A stretch of DNA of 64,000 nucleotides from Andrena cerasifolii (Eukaryota; Arthropoda; Insecta; Hymenoptera; Andrenidae): positions 11,842,001-11,906,000 of the forward strand of contig NC_135123.1 in NCBI RefSeq assembly GCF_050908995.1, written 5' to 3'. The number at the start of each line of letters is the position of its first letter. The stretch's first letter is position 1. The notes below the pieces were generated by a model. The model had not been told where the DNA came from, searched no databases, and saw only the letters and a program-made list of their open reading frames with translations. Positions 24,748 to 36,359 of this stretch are shown here, piece by piece. The translations under genes and the position numbers were made by a program.

Positions 24748-25032
24748 ATTTGCATAATTAATTGAACGAAAGTTTCGCCGAGTGGGGCTGGCTCCAGGAC
24801 AGTTAAAAACTGTCTGAAAGCTATCCAGAGTGGCCGAGCTGGCTCTCGACGCGTTAAACACGTATTTTACAATAGAACTTCCTAATTTATCGCCGCGCAC
24901 ATAACGAACCGAACAATTTATCGTGATTCGACTAAAGTGTTGTAAATCTTGACTAGGGCCCGCGGCACAGTCGCAGCGATCCCCAAGAATGATTTCGAAT
25001 AATTGGATTTACGGGGAACTAATTATGCAAAT
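24748..25032. promoter_or_regulatory. Candidate enhancer: paired POU/homeodomain composite sites
   Basis: The 13-mer ATTTGCATAATTA occurs at 24748-24760 on the + strand and again, exactly, on the - strand at 25020-25032. Each copy joins an octamer (ATTTGCAT, POU type) to a TAAT/ATTA homeodomain core. Additional TTAAT and ATTA cores lie around both. Two exact 13-mers within 285 bp are very unlikely by chance in DNA with no surrounding repeat. No flanking similarity was noticed that would suggest a repeat family. Target gene unknown. Confidence 0.4.
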
Positions 25033-28000
25033 AAATACCACGCGATTGCGATACGCTACGTGAATAATCTTTTTAAAGTTCGTGAGCTTTAGGGCCGCGA
25101 ACTCGACACGTATCGTGTACGTGGTTAAACCATTTTGACTACATGAGAATTATTTCCGCGTGGGATCAGTTTCACCGAATTCTGTTTAACATCATTTCCC
25201 TGTACTTTTTATCTTATATCAGTTAACTCTACTAGATTCCCGAGACTAGAATCTCAAGAAAATTCACTCCACCTACTTGAAGATATCAATATTCATCTCC
25301 GTTTCAAAACACGAGTCACCTGCGTGTTTCGTGAAAACAAATTACCCATCATTTCTACTAATAAACTAACTACCAGATATTACACATCACCGCTCTGCCC
25401 ATCGATCCGAAAGAAGCCCGCGTTTACACACAAAGTTTGTAATACATTTATCGGTAACAAGCTAAGTGATCCTTTAACCCAGAGTGGTCTGCATCCCCCA
25501 ACCACCCTTAAATTAATTGCGTTCGTTTCGAGTCCAGTGAATTTTTCCGCGCACTCGTCTCACGGTAAAATTTCCACCCGCGGACGGTTTCTTACGTTTC
25601 GAGCCCGATTTCGCTATGCACTCCAGCACACGCCGCTGGAACTCGCTTTCGGGGCACTCGAGCCGCGCGCCCCCGAGCTCGCTCGCTCGCACCCTTTGTT
25701 TCTCCTTTTCCGTTCGACGACCTCGTTCCGTGCCAGTTTTCTTCCGATCCTGCGGACCGGAATACGGTTATAATTCCGCGCAGTGCGACGTCCTGCGACA
25801 CCTCGTTGATAGTAATTCTTCTGGCGGAGTGGCCAAACTTTTTCGCTAAGCAAGAAACTCCCCAAGCAACTTCTGAATATTACACTGCTGGCGCGTTCAC
25901 CTCGATTTGCAAGCAACGGCCGAAACCACCGCGGGATAGATGCTTTACATCTGATTTCTCTCCGCCGGCCGTTTCTCTGCGCGGTCGCGAATTTATTGTC
26001 ACTGTTTCCCAGCGAACGTGACGCAACTTTCTAAACAGATCGGTCACTTTCGCCGTGGCAAATTCAGTTACACACGGGATTGTTTCTGGGGGGCGCGTTT
26101 GGCCGGGGTTAATGAAAGTTTCGATGCAGTCGCGCGTTAGGAGTGTGTCACTGTAGCCGTGTGTCTACGGTGCGTCGACTGGAGCAAGTTGGCGCCGTTG
26201 TTTGCAATGCAAAAGGTTTGCGCGAGACACTTTGTCGAGTGTCGCGGTTAGAGGCGGACACGGTGCTGGGATATTTTCCGCGGTGCACGCGTGATTTCCT
26301 TGAATTGTACATATTTGCGTATTCCGCAATCAATGCAGCTGTTTGCACGCTAGCTGCAGCATCCCCGGTTTGCGGGGCACAATTATCTGAATATGGTATG
26401 CGAGTACATTGTCCTGTTGCGTAACGAGATGCATTCCGTCGCCTCCGTGACAGGCCGAAATGAAAAACTGCTCGCTCCCCAATAAACGTCACGCTAATCC
26501 GTGTAATCAGTCGCATGGGTATCGCGGAATACGGCGGGCAAGATAATCCCGCGGTGGAATTAAAGATTAAATTAAAACGTTGACAGAAAAATATTCGAGG
26601 CGGCGAGGAGATTCTTCGGTGAAATATTTTGCACGAAATCTGGGAGAATGACGAGCTTCGTTAAATTAAATTCCGAGTCCCACAAATCGTCCGTCAGCCG
26701 TCAGTCACGCGAGGGAAGATGACACGTAATTCTGTAATACAGACGAAAATGTAACGTTACTTCCTGGCCATTCTGGAATTAACATTCATATTCGTATTTC
26801 CCCCTGGCAATGTTCCTCGATACGTAATATGGAGCAATTTTAATATTTCTCTAACGATTTAGGGAGTTCCTCGAATTCCCTGCGCATGAACGTTGCGTCA
26901 GCAGAAATGAATGGCGAGGAAGTCGCGGTTTTCGAGGTTTACCCCAAGGATCCCATTAAAAATCCGTTTTAAAGGTTGGCGTGTGGCACGTAATTGATCA
27001 CGAAGCACGTATTACTGGATACTATCTTCATAATTGCAAGTGCAATAAAGATACGACTAATCTTCTGAGTGATCTGTTGACGGGACTCGCAATGAATTCT
27101 CGCCGATTCGTTGTGCCGGATGGAATTTAAGTGATTCCAGACCACCGTAGTTTCAGAGTTATTGAAAAATTAAGTGCTCGCTAGGGCAAACGGTTCGAAC
27201 TTGCGTGCAACGTTTAACCGGGTAGAAAACTCCTCGCACAGACTACTGTACTGTCTCACGTAGACGCAGTTTCTGTGTGAGAATCTTCTTTCCAAGCTCC
27301 ATATAACGATTGAGCACTATCTTTGTTATCAGTTGACTCATTAAATTCGGATAACAAATCTAGGTCACGCCAGGCTCCTTGAATAGAAATATATTATTTA
27401 TTTGCAGAAACATCGTGATATGGTAAATCAATGGTGACAGGAAATGTTTTATTTAGTATTCGATAAAATGCATATCCAATAAAAATAAATGTCGATTTAT
27501 TGTGTTCTGACGAAGTTTTATTGATTCCACGATCGCAGCATTACCCACTTCTTTCATTCCTGCCAAGAATATACTTTCTAAAGAGCGACGCAAGAAATAG
27601 CCTGTTTTTGGTACCACGATTTTGGAACTGAATTTTGTGCGAAACGATATACCTTATGATGAGCCATCAATCACACGAGAGACGTATTAAATTAAATCCC
27701 TTTATATGCACGGTTTTCCGGAAACCGTTCATTTTATCGTCTCTTCACCTTCGTATTATTTTTATGCGAATTGGGCACCGTCCACCAAAAGGTCTTTTTA
27801 GCTCGTTAAGACGGATAAGTGTTTGAGGCGTGCTTGATATATGAAAACTCAACGTTAATCCACTTCCCTGAGCCGTCAAAAGCCATCGAGCAGGCTGCCA
27901 ATTTGACATGCTTCACTTAGAGTTCGAGAGGACGGTACGGAATGGTATTGACTGTTTCGTGATTGCTCTAGGAACCTCTTAAAGCTCCTGCTCAAAATCT

Positions 28001-28210
28001 CTCCCTCTGTTGTATTGTATATACATATAGCAGTCGGAATAAAGCACAGGAGCGTGGGCTACGTAAACCTATCCTTGTTTCCACGTGCGTGCAAGCATAA
28101 ATCTATAATATTCTTCATTAGTTTTATTAAGCCTTTCCACCGCCACTGAACAGAGCCCCGCGCCTAAAATTGCACGTGGACAGTTTTCGGCGATCCTGTT
28201 TAGTTCTTTA
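25033..28210. other. Non-coding stretch with a CpG-rich patch
   Basis: A CpG-rich patch lies at about 25540-26060 with overlapping chance frames on both strands (up to 149 codons). The rest is mixed. About 26520-26660 is rich in TTAAT-type cores. No gene, RNA or repeat was recognised. Confidence 0.5.
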
Positions 28211-28302
28211 TGGATGCCAGATACATCCAGCTCTCGTGTTTACAGGTCTGAGGTCTTTCAATGAATGCCGGATATATCCGGCGCACTTAGAGAAGGAGTT
28301 AA
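28211..28302. mobile_element. Fragment of a TTAA-ended MITE
   Basis: The palindrome GCCGGATATATCCGGC (about 28266-28281) is preceded by a relative, GCCAGATACATCCAG (about 28216-28230), and followed by AAGGAGTTAA ending at 28302. Read on the minus strand this is a TTAACYCCTT end leading into a GGATATATCC palindrome. From memory, this resembles short piggyBac-type repeats in insects. No matching second end was found. Confidence 0.3.
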
Positions 28303-29116
28303 TGAGAATTTAAATTTAAGATTCATCAGACCTTTCATCCTGATACATAATTCAGATATCTTGCATTAATAACAGTATCCCACGATATCGCGTATAAGAG
28401 CACACCTAGGTTAAATATTCCCATATTCCGACACAGAAATCACGTTTAATCCCCGTTTTAGCAAAGTTCACAGATACTCAGCGTGTCCACAATTTTGCGC
28501 AATAACTATAATTTGCTCCACACCCCGGTAGACGCTAAATATTTTACCATTCACTATAAACCACACTCAACTCCCATCGCGCGGAGTTTACGATCGTTTC
28601 ATCTCTCAGCGCTGCTTCGCGTTCGTCGCCGGACGGTTCCATTTTTCCTCGAGATAATTCGCTCGCGGGGGTGTGAACACCGTTTCCGTCTGACCGATGA
28701 CAGTGAACCGAGCCCCGTCCCCCGTCTGCCACAGACGCGCGCCAGTTTTCCCGCCATCGGGTTAGTTAGGGGAGAGAAGCTCGCGATTCGTCGCGGAGAA
28801 GTTGGTTGGAGATGGCAGCGATGTGATGGACAACCTGCGAGAGCGTATTCCACTTTGACGTTGAGTTTTCCTCGTTTCTATCGTAGTTACCGCGCAGTTG
28901 ACTTAATGGAGTGCTTCGCCCTCATTAGCGAGAGCGTAACGACAAGTGCCACGGTTCCGCGGCAGACATTTTCAGCGCGAGAGCTTTAGACTTTTCTTTA
29001 TACCCCATTTTTTTTTTTATTCTCCTTTTTCGCCTGGTAACTTTCGTCGCGTATCGACACTCGTGAGCGCGAGCCACCACTTTCTTGCGCCACTCGAGCG
29101 TCAAGTCGTAGACGTT
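28303..29116. other. Non-coding stretch, GC-rich in the middle
   Basis: The GC-rich interval at about 28580-28990 carries a 168-codon frame (+, 28483-28989) overlapped by opposite-strand frames. No domain is recognisable. It ends in T-rich DNA. Confidence 0.45.
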
Positions 29117-29185
29117 TTTCTTTTTTCCTTTTTTTTTATTATTACTCTCTTTCTCTCTCTCTCTCTCTCTCTGTTTTTTTTTTTA
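29117..29185. repeat. Pyrimidine low-complexity tract with (CT)n
   Basis: T-rich sequence, then a (CT)n run at about 29147-29172, then a T homopolymer. This is simple low-complexity DNA. Confidence 0.9.
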
Positions 29186-32100
29186 AATTCACGCGTGTAA
29201 TTAGAGCCCCGGCGAGACACGTACAGCAGGATAACGGGCCACGTCGTTAAATGTTCTCCTTACAAATAATGCGCGATAATTTAGCGTCCCCGCGTGACGT
29301 TTCCAATTGCGAGCACGCCACCGACGGCGGAATACTTTTAATGACGAGGGTCGCTGGCGGAAATGTTTCCACCGCGGGCTAGATAAACACCTAACTCCGG
29401 AATTATTGGGACCTTCGGCTGGTTTTCAGGATTCCGTAGATTTCTGACGGGAACGCAACTTTCCCGGGGAAAACGGGAATACCGAGACTTCAAATGTTCC
29501 GTATTTCTTGGTTAAGATTTCCGCGCCGTACTTTGCGTTCGAGTTAACTTCACAATGCGACGGGAAAAAGTCCGCGACGGAGTTGGGTAAGAATGTTCGC
29601 CGAGGTTCTTGAATTAAGCGGACTATTTGGGAAAGAATCCGCGAGTCGGAGCGGGTAAACTTCTTTTTTCTCTCACGAGACAGGGGAGCTTCAACTTTCT
29701 TCAAACGAACTTTCAGCTAATTATTTATCAGCGGAACAGGTACATGACTGTAAACCTCGCACGTGACCATAATTACAGACAGAGGGACTTATGAGATCGA
29801 GATACCTCCACGCTGATTTGCCTCGCTGTTCGCCGGGTTAATTAAAATCCAATCAACGAGATGCCAATATAGGCGCCGCACTGTTCCACCTCGTTTCAAC
29901 TGCAAATTTCACCGACTTCGAGCAAAGAATACAAGCACGTATGGAACTTATCACGCGTTTCCCGGTACGTGCATTTGCAAACTCATCGAATTCAAGCAAT
30001 GCCAACCTCGCGGAGCAGCACGTGTCGCTCACGATAGCTCGGGAGCACATCGGTTCCTTTGAAATCGGCGAACACACCATCCCCCGCTTTGACTTGCGCG
30101 CGCTACGTGACGCGTTTCCGCGGAAGACATGCACAGACCGAGAGGAAGGACGCGGGAGCAACCAGTCATTATCGATCCCCAAAGAAAGCAACGGCGGCAA
30201 ATAATCAGCCAGGTTTCATTAAGCGCGCAGGGAGCGCGATTGTACACTGCATTTGAAAGTAAAAGCGAGGGGTCCTGCCCTTTGTCTTGCAACGAAAACA
30301 GCCCCTTTAACGCGATTTTACAGCGACGGCGAAAAGGCGGCGGACCCCTTGTCTGGGTTTCCCTAACTTTCGCATGAAACATTCATGAACAACCGTCACA
30401 TATCGAGCACTGTTTGAGGACAGTCGATACACAATGTCGCGAGCGTGCAGCACGAACCGAACAAGTGGAAATCTGTAGTAATTTGCACGTTAGGTATTCG
30501 AAAGAGCGCGGTTCCTAGCCAGCCCCTAGGAAGGCCACTTTGTTCCGTTGAATCTTTCCAGAGCGGCGGGCGGTGGGTGGCTCTGCCACGTTTCCCCTGA
30601 TATGTATTTAGTTTAGTCGTTAAACTGCGCCCCTGTTTGCAGATCCTGAACAAATATCGCCGCGCTGGGACCGTAGCGGGGGATGCGCAACGCGGCGGTG
30701 GCTTGAAAATTTTAAATGTGTGTATGTGCGTCCGCATTTCCCTGGGTACATCAGAAAATTGACAGGAAGCGCGTTTTGCTTTCTTTCCCGATGTGCAGGT
30801 ATTTGCCGTGGAGAATCGTGCTCGCGCTTTTCGACGTTTAATCTGTCTGTTTACCGAAGATTTACGGGGAATATTGGAAAACAGAGACGCGGGGGTGCCT
30901 CGCCCGCTCCCCCCGGCTTATAATGTGTACAAAACTGCACGGCTCGCTGAATTGTGCTGCAGAATTATTTACGGGGAATCTGTATTTTGCATGGCAAATA
31001 CCGGGGCGCAACAATTTCTCCGGAAGGAGCGGACTGTGACGCGAGTGGCGTCTGTGTCGAACAGAGATCCGTACAAATCTGTGGAAAATGGAAATTCGAA
31101 GTAGGAGCAAGGTTATTCGAGGAGTTATCACTTTGAGGCTCCGCTAGTAATTCGCGCGCGACAGTCTGCTGCGGGTCGATGAAAATTCTAACATGAGATT
31201 GCCAGGCAAACAATCAGGTAACGAAACAGCAACAGCTAGTTCCGCCCAATGGAGCTTGCAGTTTGAACGTCCTATCGCGCTCAATCGTGCCCTGACGTTC
31301 GATGCAAACGTTTGCGTTCCTGTCGGCGTAAAATCAGAACCGTCCTGCGCGAGCGAATCGCTTCGAGAGGATCTAATCATTTTTCCCTTGTCCCCGCTTT
31401 CAGTCTTGTTTGCGGAATTCAATTACGCGCAATCAAGGCGGTGCTCGAGAGTCTCTCTCGCAAAACGCTGGTAATAGGACGGATTGTAAAACTGAGATGC
31501 GTCTGCAGACGTGGCTAGACACGAGATGGGCGGTGTGTGGGAGGGTGGAGTGCATGCGAATAAAGAAGGAGAAAGAACGGGGTTGGCATGTGGAAATAGG
31601 GCGAGCAGAGGGATTAAGGGTCGAGCAATCTTTCACAAGTGGATTTTAACAGGCGTAGAATTTTAATCACTTGCACGGGATTAAATTATGCTGCACTGGT
31701 GCAGAAGGCACGATGGAAATCACGGTGCAGCTAGAATCGGGGTGGTTCCTCTGGAAGGGATGTGTCGAAGTTGTTCAGCATCGAATGAGAACGTACACAC
31801 ATTTTTCTATAATCTCTGCGAAGATTATGAAATTTATTTTTGAATCTTTCCGATTGCTACCCTCCAACTTGCCTCCCTTCGGATTTCACGGATCAATGGA
31901 CGAAGGTTAAAGCAAGTGGCTCCACTATTGTGCAAAAATACGCTTCCATTAGTTCTGCGCTTCGAGTAGAACGCTCAACAACTGAAAGTCGACTCAGTTG
32001 GCGTTCAGAGCGAAAAGGGTTACACAAGTGGTCCGACAATGACTTGCTGTATACCCTCAGAGAGTGCCTCGAAGGCGTACCTGGTGGTTTCGTAGTATGT

Positions 32101-32471
32101 TTGAAGTCGCAATAAATTACTACTGGCAACCTATTATGCCCACCAGGACCTTGAAGCAATTATGCGACGCAAAACTGCACTCTTTCTTTGTGGATGCCCC
32201 GCGGTCTTTATGATCGCAATACAATTGTGCATGCAGTGTGATCACGATAAGTTTACAACCATTCTCTTTCTGAACTCGATGGAGGCCACTCTGTAAATCA
32301 GTACTGCAGGAATTATTATCAAAATTGTCATATTCCATCAAATTCGTAGCACTTACTCCAAGCAGTCCTCTTATGTAATACATGCAATTACACCTTCTGT
32401 TGTGTTGGTATAGAATGCTCGTCGTCGAGCTAGAATATCAGAGCATCCACTTTTCTCTAGAAGTCGTTGAA

Positions 32472-32525
32472 TCAATCTTCTATTTTATTACTCAATCGCG
32501 AATAAAAGCCGTCATAGAAGATTGA
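32472..32525. repeat. Small hairpin
   Basis: TCAATCTTCTAT at 32472-32483 is matched exactly by ATAGAAGATTGA at 32514-32525. The flanking TTTTATT and AATAAAA inside could lengthen the stem with a bulge. Too little is present to call a microRNA. Confidence 0.5.
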
Positions 32526-33630
32526 AATTTTTCAAAACTTACGCGCATAATTGCCACGCGTCTCGGCGCAACAACATTTTAATATGGTGTCATTGTTTTC
32601 GTTGCATTCTGTTCGCGTGCGTACGCATTTCATGAAACTCTAAGTGGGTGGATTGTGTTCTGCCCCTTCCTTCGTCGGCAACCCCTTCAACCCCTATTCC
32701 ACCACTCTTCCCGCCAGAGGCAGTTAGCTCGTATAAAACATCTTGGCGTTGCGGTGGCTCGGCCCGATTTAATTAAGGGCCAAACTTGCGCACGCAATAT
32801 TTATTTAACGCGTGGTATGGTCGGCGCATAATGAAATGCATAAATAGCGGGCATTTTTCGACTCGCCCCTATTTCTCCTCGTTTCTTTTTGTTTACGCTC
32901 TCGCGACGCGGCACGAGCAACCGTGCGAAGTTGGTGCGCGCGTGCCTCGCGTACATCAACTTAATTGGCATCGATTCGTTGAATTTTGATTGCGTGCGAT
33001 TTACCGGTCGCGTTCCGCGAAAGTTTTTGCCCGACGCCGCGGCCAGTAGTTGCGCCTCGGCTCGTCACAACCTCGCCTGGTGATTGCAATTAAATTCTTT
33101 GCTAGGCTATCTTAACGTTTAATTAAAATCAGCATCGATTCGCGGTGCATGAAATATTCTTACTACACCGCCGCGCCTTGCACGCGTTTAACGGAACGCT
33201 TGAAGTAGAAATTACGGCTTAAACTACCAAAAGGATAGGAGCGCTCCAGCGGAATCATTTTTCCACCCTTTGAGGCTGCCGCGTGATGCAAACAGCGATC
33301 AGAATGAATTTGATCGCGAGCCAGGGAAAATGTGCGCAAAATTGTACGGTTAATTCGGTTCTTTCCATGAAACAGATATTTAACAAGCATTGTCGGTCTA
33401 TGGAAGTGTGGAATTACAGCATGGAACGAGAAGCACCGGCAAAGTGAGCGTAACAGCACGTACGCGAGTAAAATAATTTTCTCGAAACGATCACGCGGTT
33501 ACGGTCGCCACGTTTTGTTGTGTCAGCGCTTCATCTTTTTGCCGTGAAACATTTTTATCGCTTAATGACGTGCACCGTATAATTGCGTAACGAACCACTT
33601 TGGCGAAATGCACACTCGCCTCGCTGACCC

Positions 33631-33654
33631 CTCTCCCCTGCCCTCTCCCCTGCC
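33631..33654. repeat. 12-bp unit in tandem, two copies
   Basis: CTCTCCCCTGCC is repeated exactly twice within a C-rich run. Confidence 0.85.
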
Positions 33655-35561
33655 CCACCGTTCATATATTCCATATCCACAAGAGCAGGTTGAAAAGCCT
33701 TTTTTTCTGACTCAATTTGAATCGCTGTATCAGTGGGAAAGTCATTACATTACCGCAGATACATCGGTGTCTCCATTTCATATTCTTCAAGCACTACACT
33801 TTAATATTACTGTCAATAGTGTCTCCGTGCACTTTTCACGAAACTCAACCGAACTTTCCACGTCTTAAATGCTTCTCTATCCGTGGTTTTCCATGTTACG
33901 TACTCCGAAGAATATTTGACATTCCAACATGTTCCATATTTGCAGCAACACTTTGACCACCATCGCGCCAAGTCTATACAGAAAAGCAAATTATTCCTTT
34001 TCAGGCTCGACAATATTCAACCTCTCAACTGTCCGCTAAGGGTAGTCGCTTTTAAACACACCCAGCGATAATTATTCAATCCAATCTCGCAGCGTGAAGC
34101 CGTCAATTCGTTCTGCAGCGGTGCACCCGATCGAAACTCATCGAAAATGCGACGTTATTCTAACGCCCATGATCAGCGGCGTGTATTAAGGGCCGTCCGG
34201 CGGGGCCCACCGAATAAACAAATTTCGCGGTGTAAATATTTGCCCACGGCAACGTCCACGGCGTAGTAAGTTTGTTTGCACGAAGTTCACTTTATCGCGG
34301 TCCGCCTCGCGAAATAATTGCAGCCGGAAATTGAGGGTAGTGGTTGCGTTTCCGCCCCCGAAATCGCTGTTCCCCGGCCGACGAATTCGCGCGTACCTAC
34401 GTCGCGTCTTGAAGTCCGCCGATTGTTCGGTGAGCCTGCAGCCAAATCGGAACGACCTAGCGTGTCTCGCGGTCGGGTCGACTCCGTGCTTCCTGTTGCC
34501 GGCCACGCCGGCCAAGAAATTACCAGCGAGGACAATCCGCGGGCCGTTTCTTCAATTTCTCGCGGAGCTCTCTCACTCCACGGAATTTACGGCCGTCGGT
34601 TATCGAGTTTCCGCCGCACGGGAAGGGCGACCGACAAAAAATTAACTACCCCTCGCCACTTAGCAGCGGCCACCCCTTGGCGACGCGTTCGACCATTATC
34701 CTTGACCGATATTCACGCGCGAATAATTCACAGAAGCGGTCCGCGATGCCCTCTGTCCGGACTTTAATTGGACTCTGACGTTTCCAACGTTTTATTTGTT
34801 AATTTGCTTTAGTGATTTAATTAAAGGTCGGCCGGAGTGGCGCTGGCGAAACCATTTTTAACGGTCCATTGATTGAAGTACTTCATCGGAGCAATCGGGT
34901 GTTACGTGGAAATATGATAACGCGAAGTCGAGTGGTTTCCGATTCGTTTATGCTCCCATGTTAACATTTTTATGTCTTCGTGCACGCGGCTGCGTAATTT
35001 CTGTCTGCTTGGCGAGGCTCTGTATTCTTTATCAATTCGTTCGAGACTGTTCTTATATTCTTGTTTTATGTTTCAATTTTCAGGGGGTCAAGTGCAAGGT
35101 GTATTTGTTCGATTCTTGATATCGTTTACGACGGTGATAAGCATGCGCCGTTATCTGGGAATTATTTCAATTTTTCGCGATACAGGAAGGAAAGTTTCTC
35201 GTAAAACCGAGCGCTATTTTTACGTGCGACGCGAGGATGATTATCTTAATTATGCACACGCGAAAATTGCAGGCATTAGCGGGCGAATATACGCACGCAC
35301 AGAACTTCATCCCTAGCGATCAATAATCTAAGCGCCCATCGTTCTATTTAATCGAAGTCTCAGAACTTCGCGATCGCGGCTGGTAACTAGATAATTGCTC
35401 CAAAACCCCCTGTTAGTATAACTACGATAAGTGTTTACGAGTATCTTCGAGGCAATTGTGGGTGCTCGATGAAAGTGCAGCCTGGTGTGGAAACTGTGCG
35501 AACGATAGCAGCCTTAAGCTTTACGCCACTTCCTCCCTTTCCTGCAGTCTTTTTCCATCTC

Positions 35562-35590
35562 TGCGCGAACATACTCAACATGTTCGCGCA
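35562..35590. repeat. Interrupted palindrome, 11-bp arms
   Basis: TGCGCGAACAT is followed after seven bases by ATGTTCGCGCA, a perfect inverted pair. It could be a binding site for a dimeric factor, a transcript hairpin or chance. Confidence 0.6.
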
Positions 35591-35900
35591 TCTTTCTACT
35601 GTTTAGCAGAAAGGGCATTGTGTCTTTTTACTGGAAACTCCAGTCTGCATATAGTGTGACAAGTTTCTTGAATTTTTTGTACTGCACGAACTCTTTTCGA
35701 TATACTACAGAAATACAGAAGCTGGCTGGATCATATGTATTGCAGAGAAAATGTTATAATTATCGCAAACACAGAGCAATGTATCATATTCTCATTTCAA
35801 CATCGAATAATTTTTAGCAAATACTCTCCATGTCTGTGAAGGTCCGTTTTCAATATTTCACAAATATCAGGCTCGCAAATAAATATACAGAACAGTAACG
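35591..35900. other. AT-rich non-coding spacer
   Basis: Short AT-rich DNA before the tandem repeat. Nothing was recognised. Confidence 0.4.
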
Positions 35901-36359
35901 TTTATTAAATTACTAGCTTTACTACTCGGCTTCGCCTGAAATTTAGATTCTTATTTTAAATAAAAAATAATAATTTTGACAGAAATTTTAATATATAAAG
36001 CAGAAAGCATCTATATGTTTGTGGCTGTCACCTAAAAACGTTTATTAAATTACTAGCTTTACTACTCGGCTTCGCCTGAAATTTAGATTCTTATTTTATA
36101 TAAAAAAAATAATTTTGACAGAAATCTTAATATATAAAGCAGAAAGCTTCTACGTGTTTGTGGCTGTCACCTAAAACCGTTTATTAAATTACTAGCTTTA
36201 CCACTCGGCTTCGCCCGAAATTTAGATTCTTATTTTATATAAAAAAAAACAAATTATTTTTTTTATAAAATAAGAATCTAAATTTCGGGCGAAGCCGAGT
36301 ACTAAAACTAGTAACAAACATATAGAAGCTTTCTGCTTTATATATTAAGATTTCTGCCA
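35901..36359. repeat. 140-bp tandem repeat ending in an inverted copy
   Basis: Units start with TTTATTAAATTACTAGC at 35901, 36041 and 36180, giving periods of 140 and 139 bp. The first two are nearly identical. The third is cut short at about 36250, and an inverted, internally deleted copy follows to about 36359. Each unit carries ACTCGGCTTCGCC(T/C)GAAAT and a T/A-rich stretch. The junction between third and inverted copies forms a hairpin with arms of about 48 bp and almost no loop. Repeats with CTAGC...GGCTTCGC cores are, from memory, widespread in arthropod genomes. Class not assigned. Confidence 0.9.

Larger units (their letters stand above)
29186..35561. other. Long non-coding stretch
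   Basis: No gene was supported. It includes a CpG-rich patch at 34190-34770 with overlapping frames on both strands, homeodomain-core-rich DNA at about 33080-33130 and 34780-34840, a small 12-bp-stem hairpin at 32472-32525, and a 12-bp unit (CTCTCCCCTGCC) present twice in tandem at 33631-33654. A possible microexon at 35084-35098 is discussed under findings. Confidence 0.45.

Noticed and set aside
24748..25032. Inverted 13-mers as transposon TIRs
   Set aside because: They are not flanked by further similarity or target duplications, and they match transcription-factor composites better.
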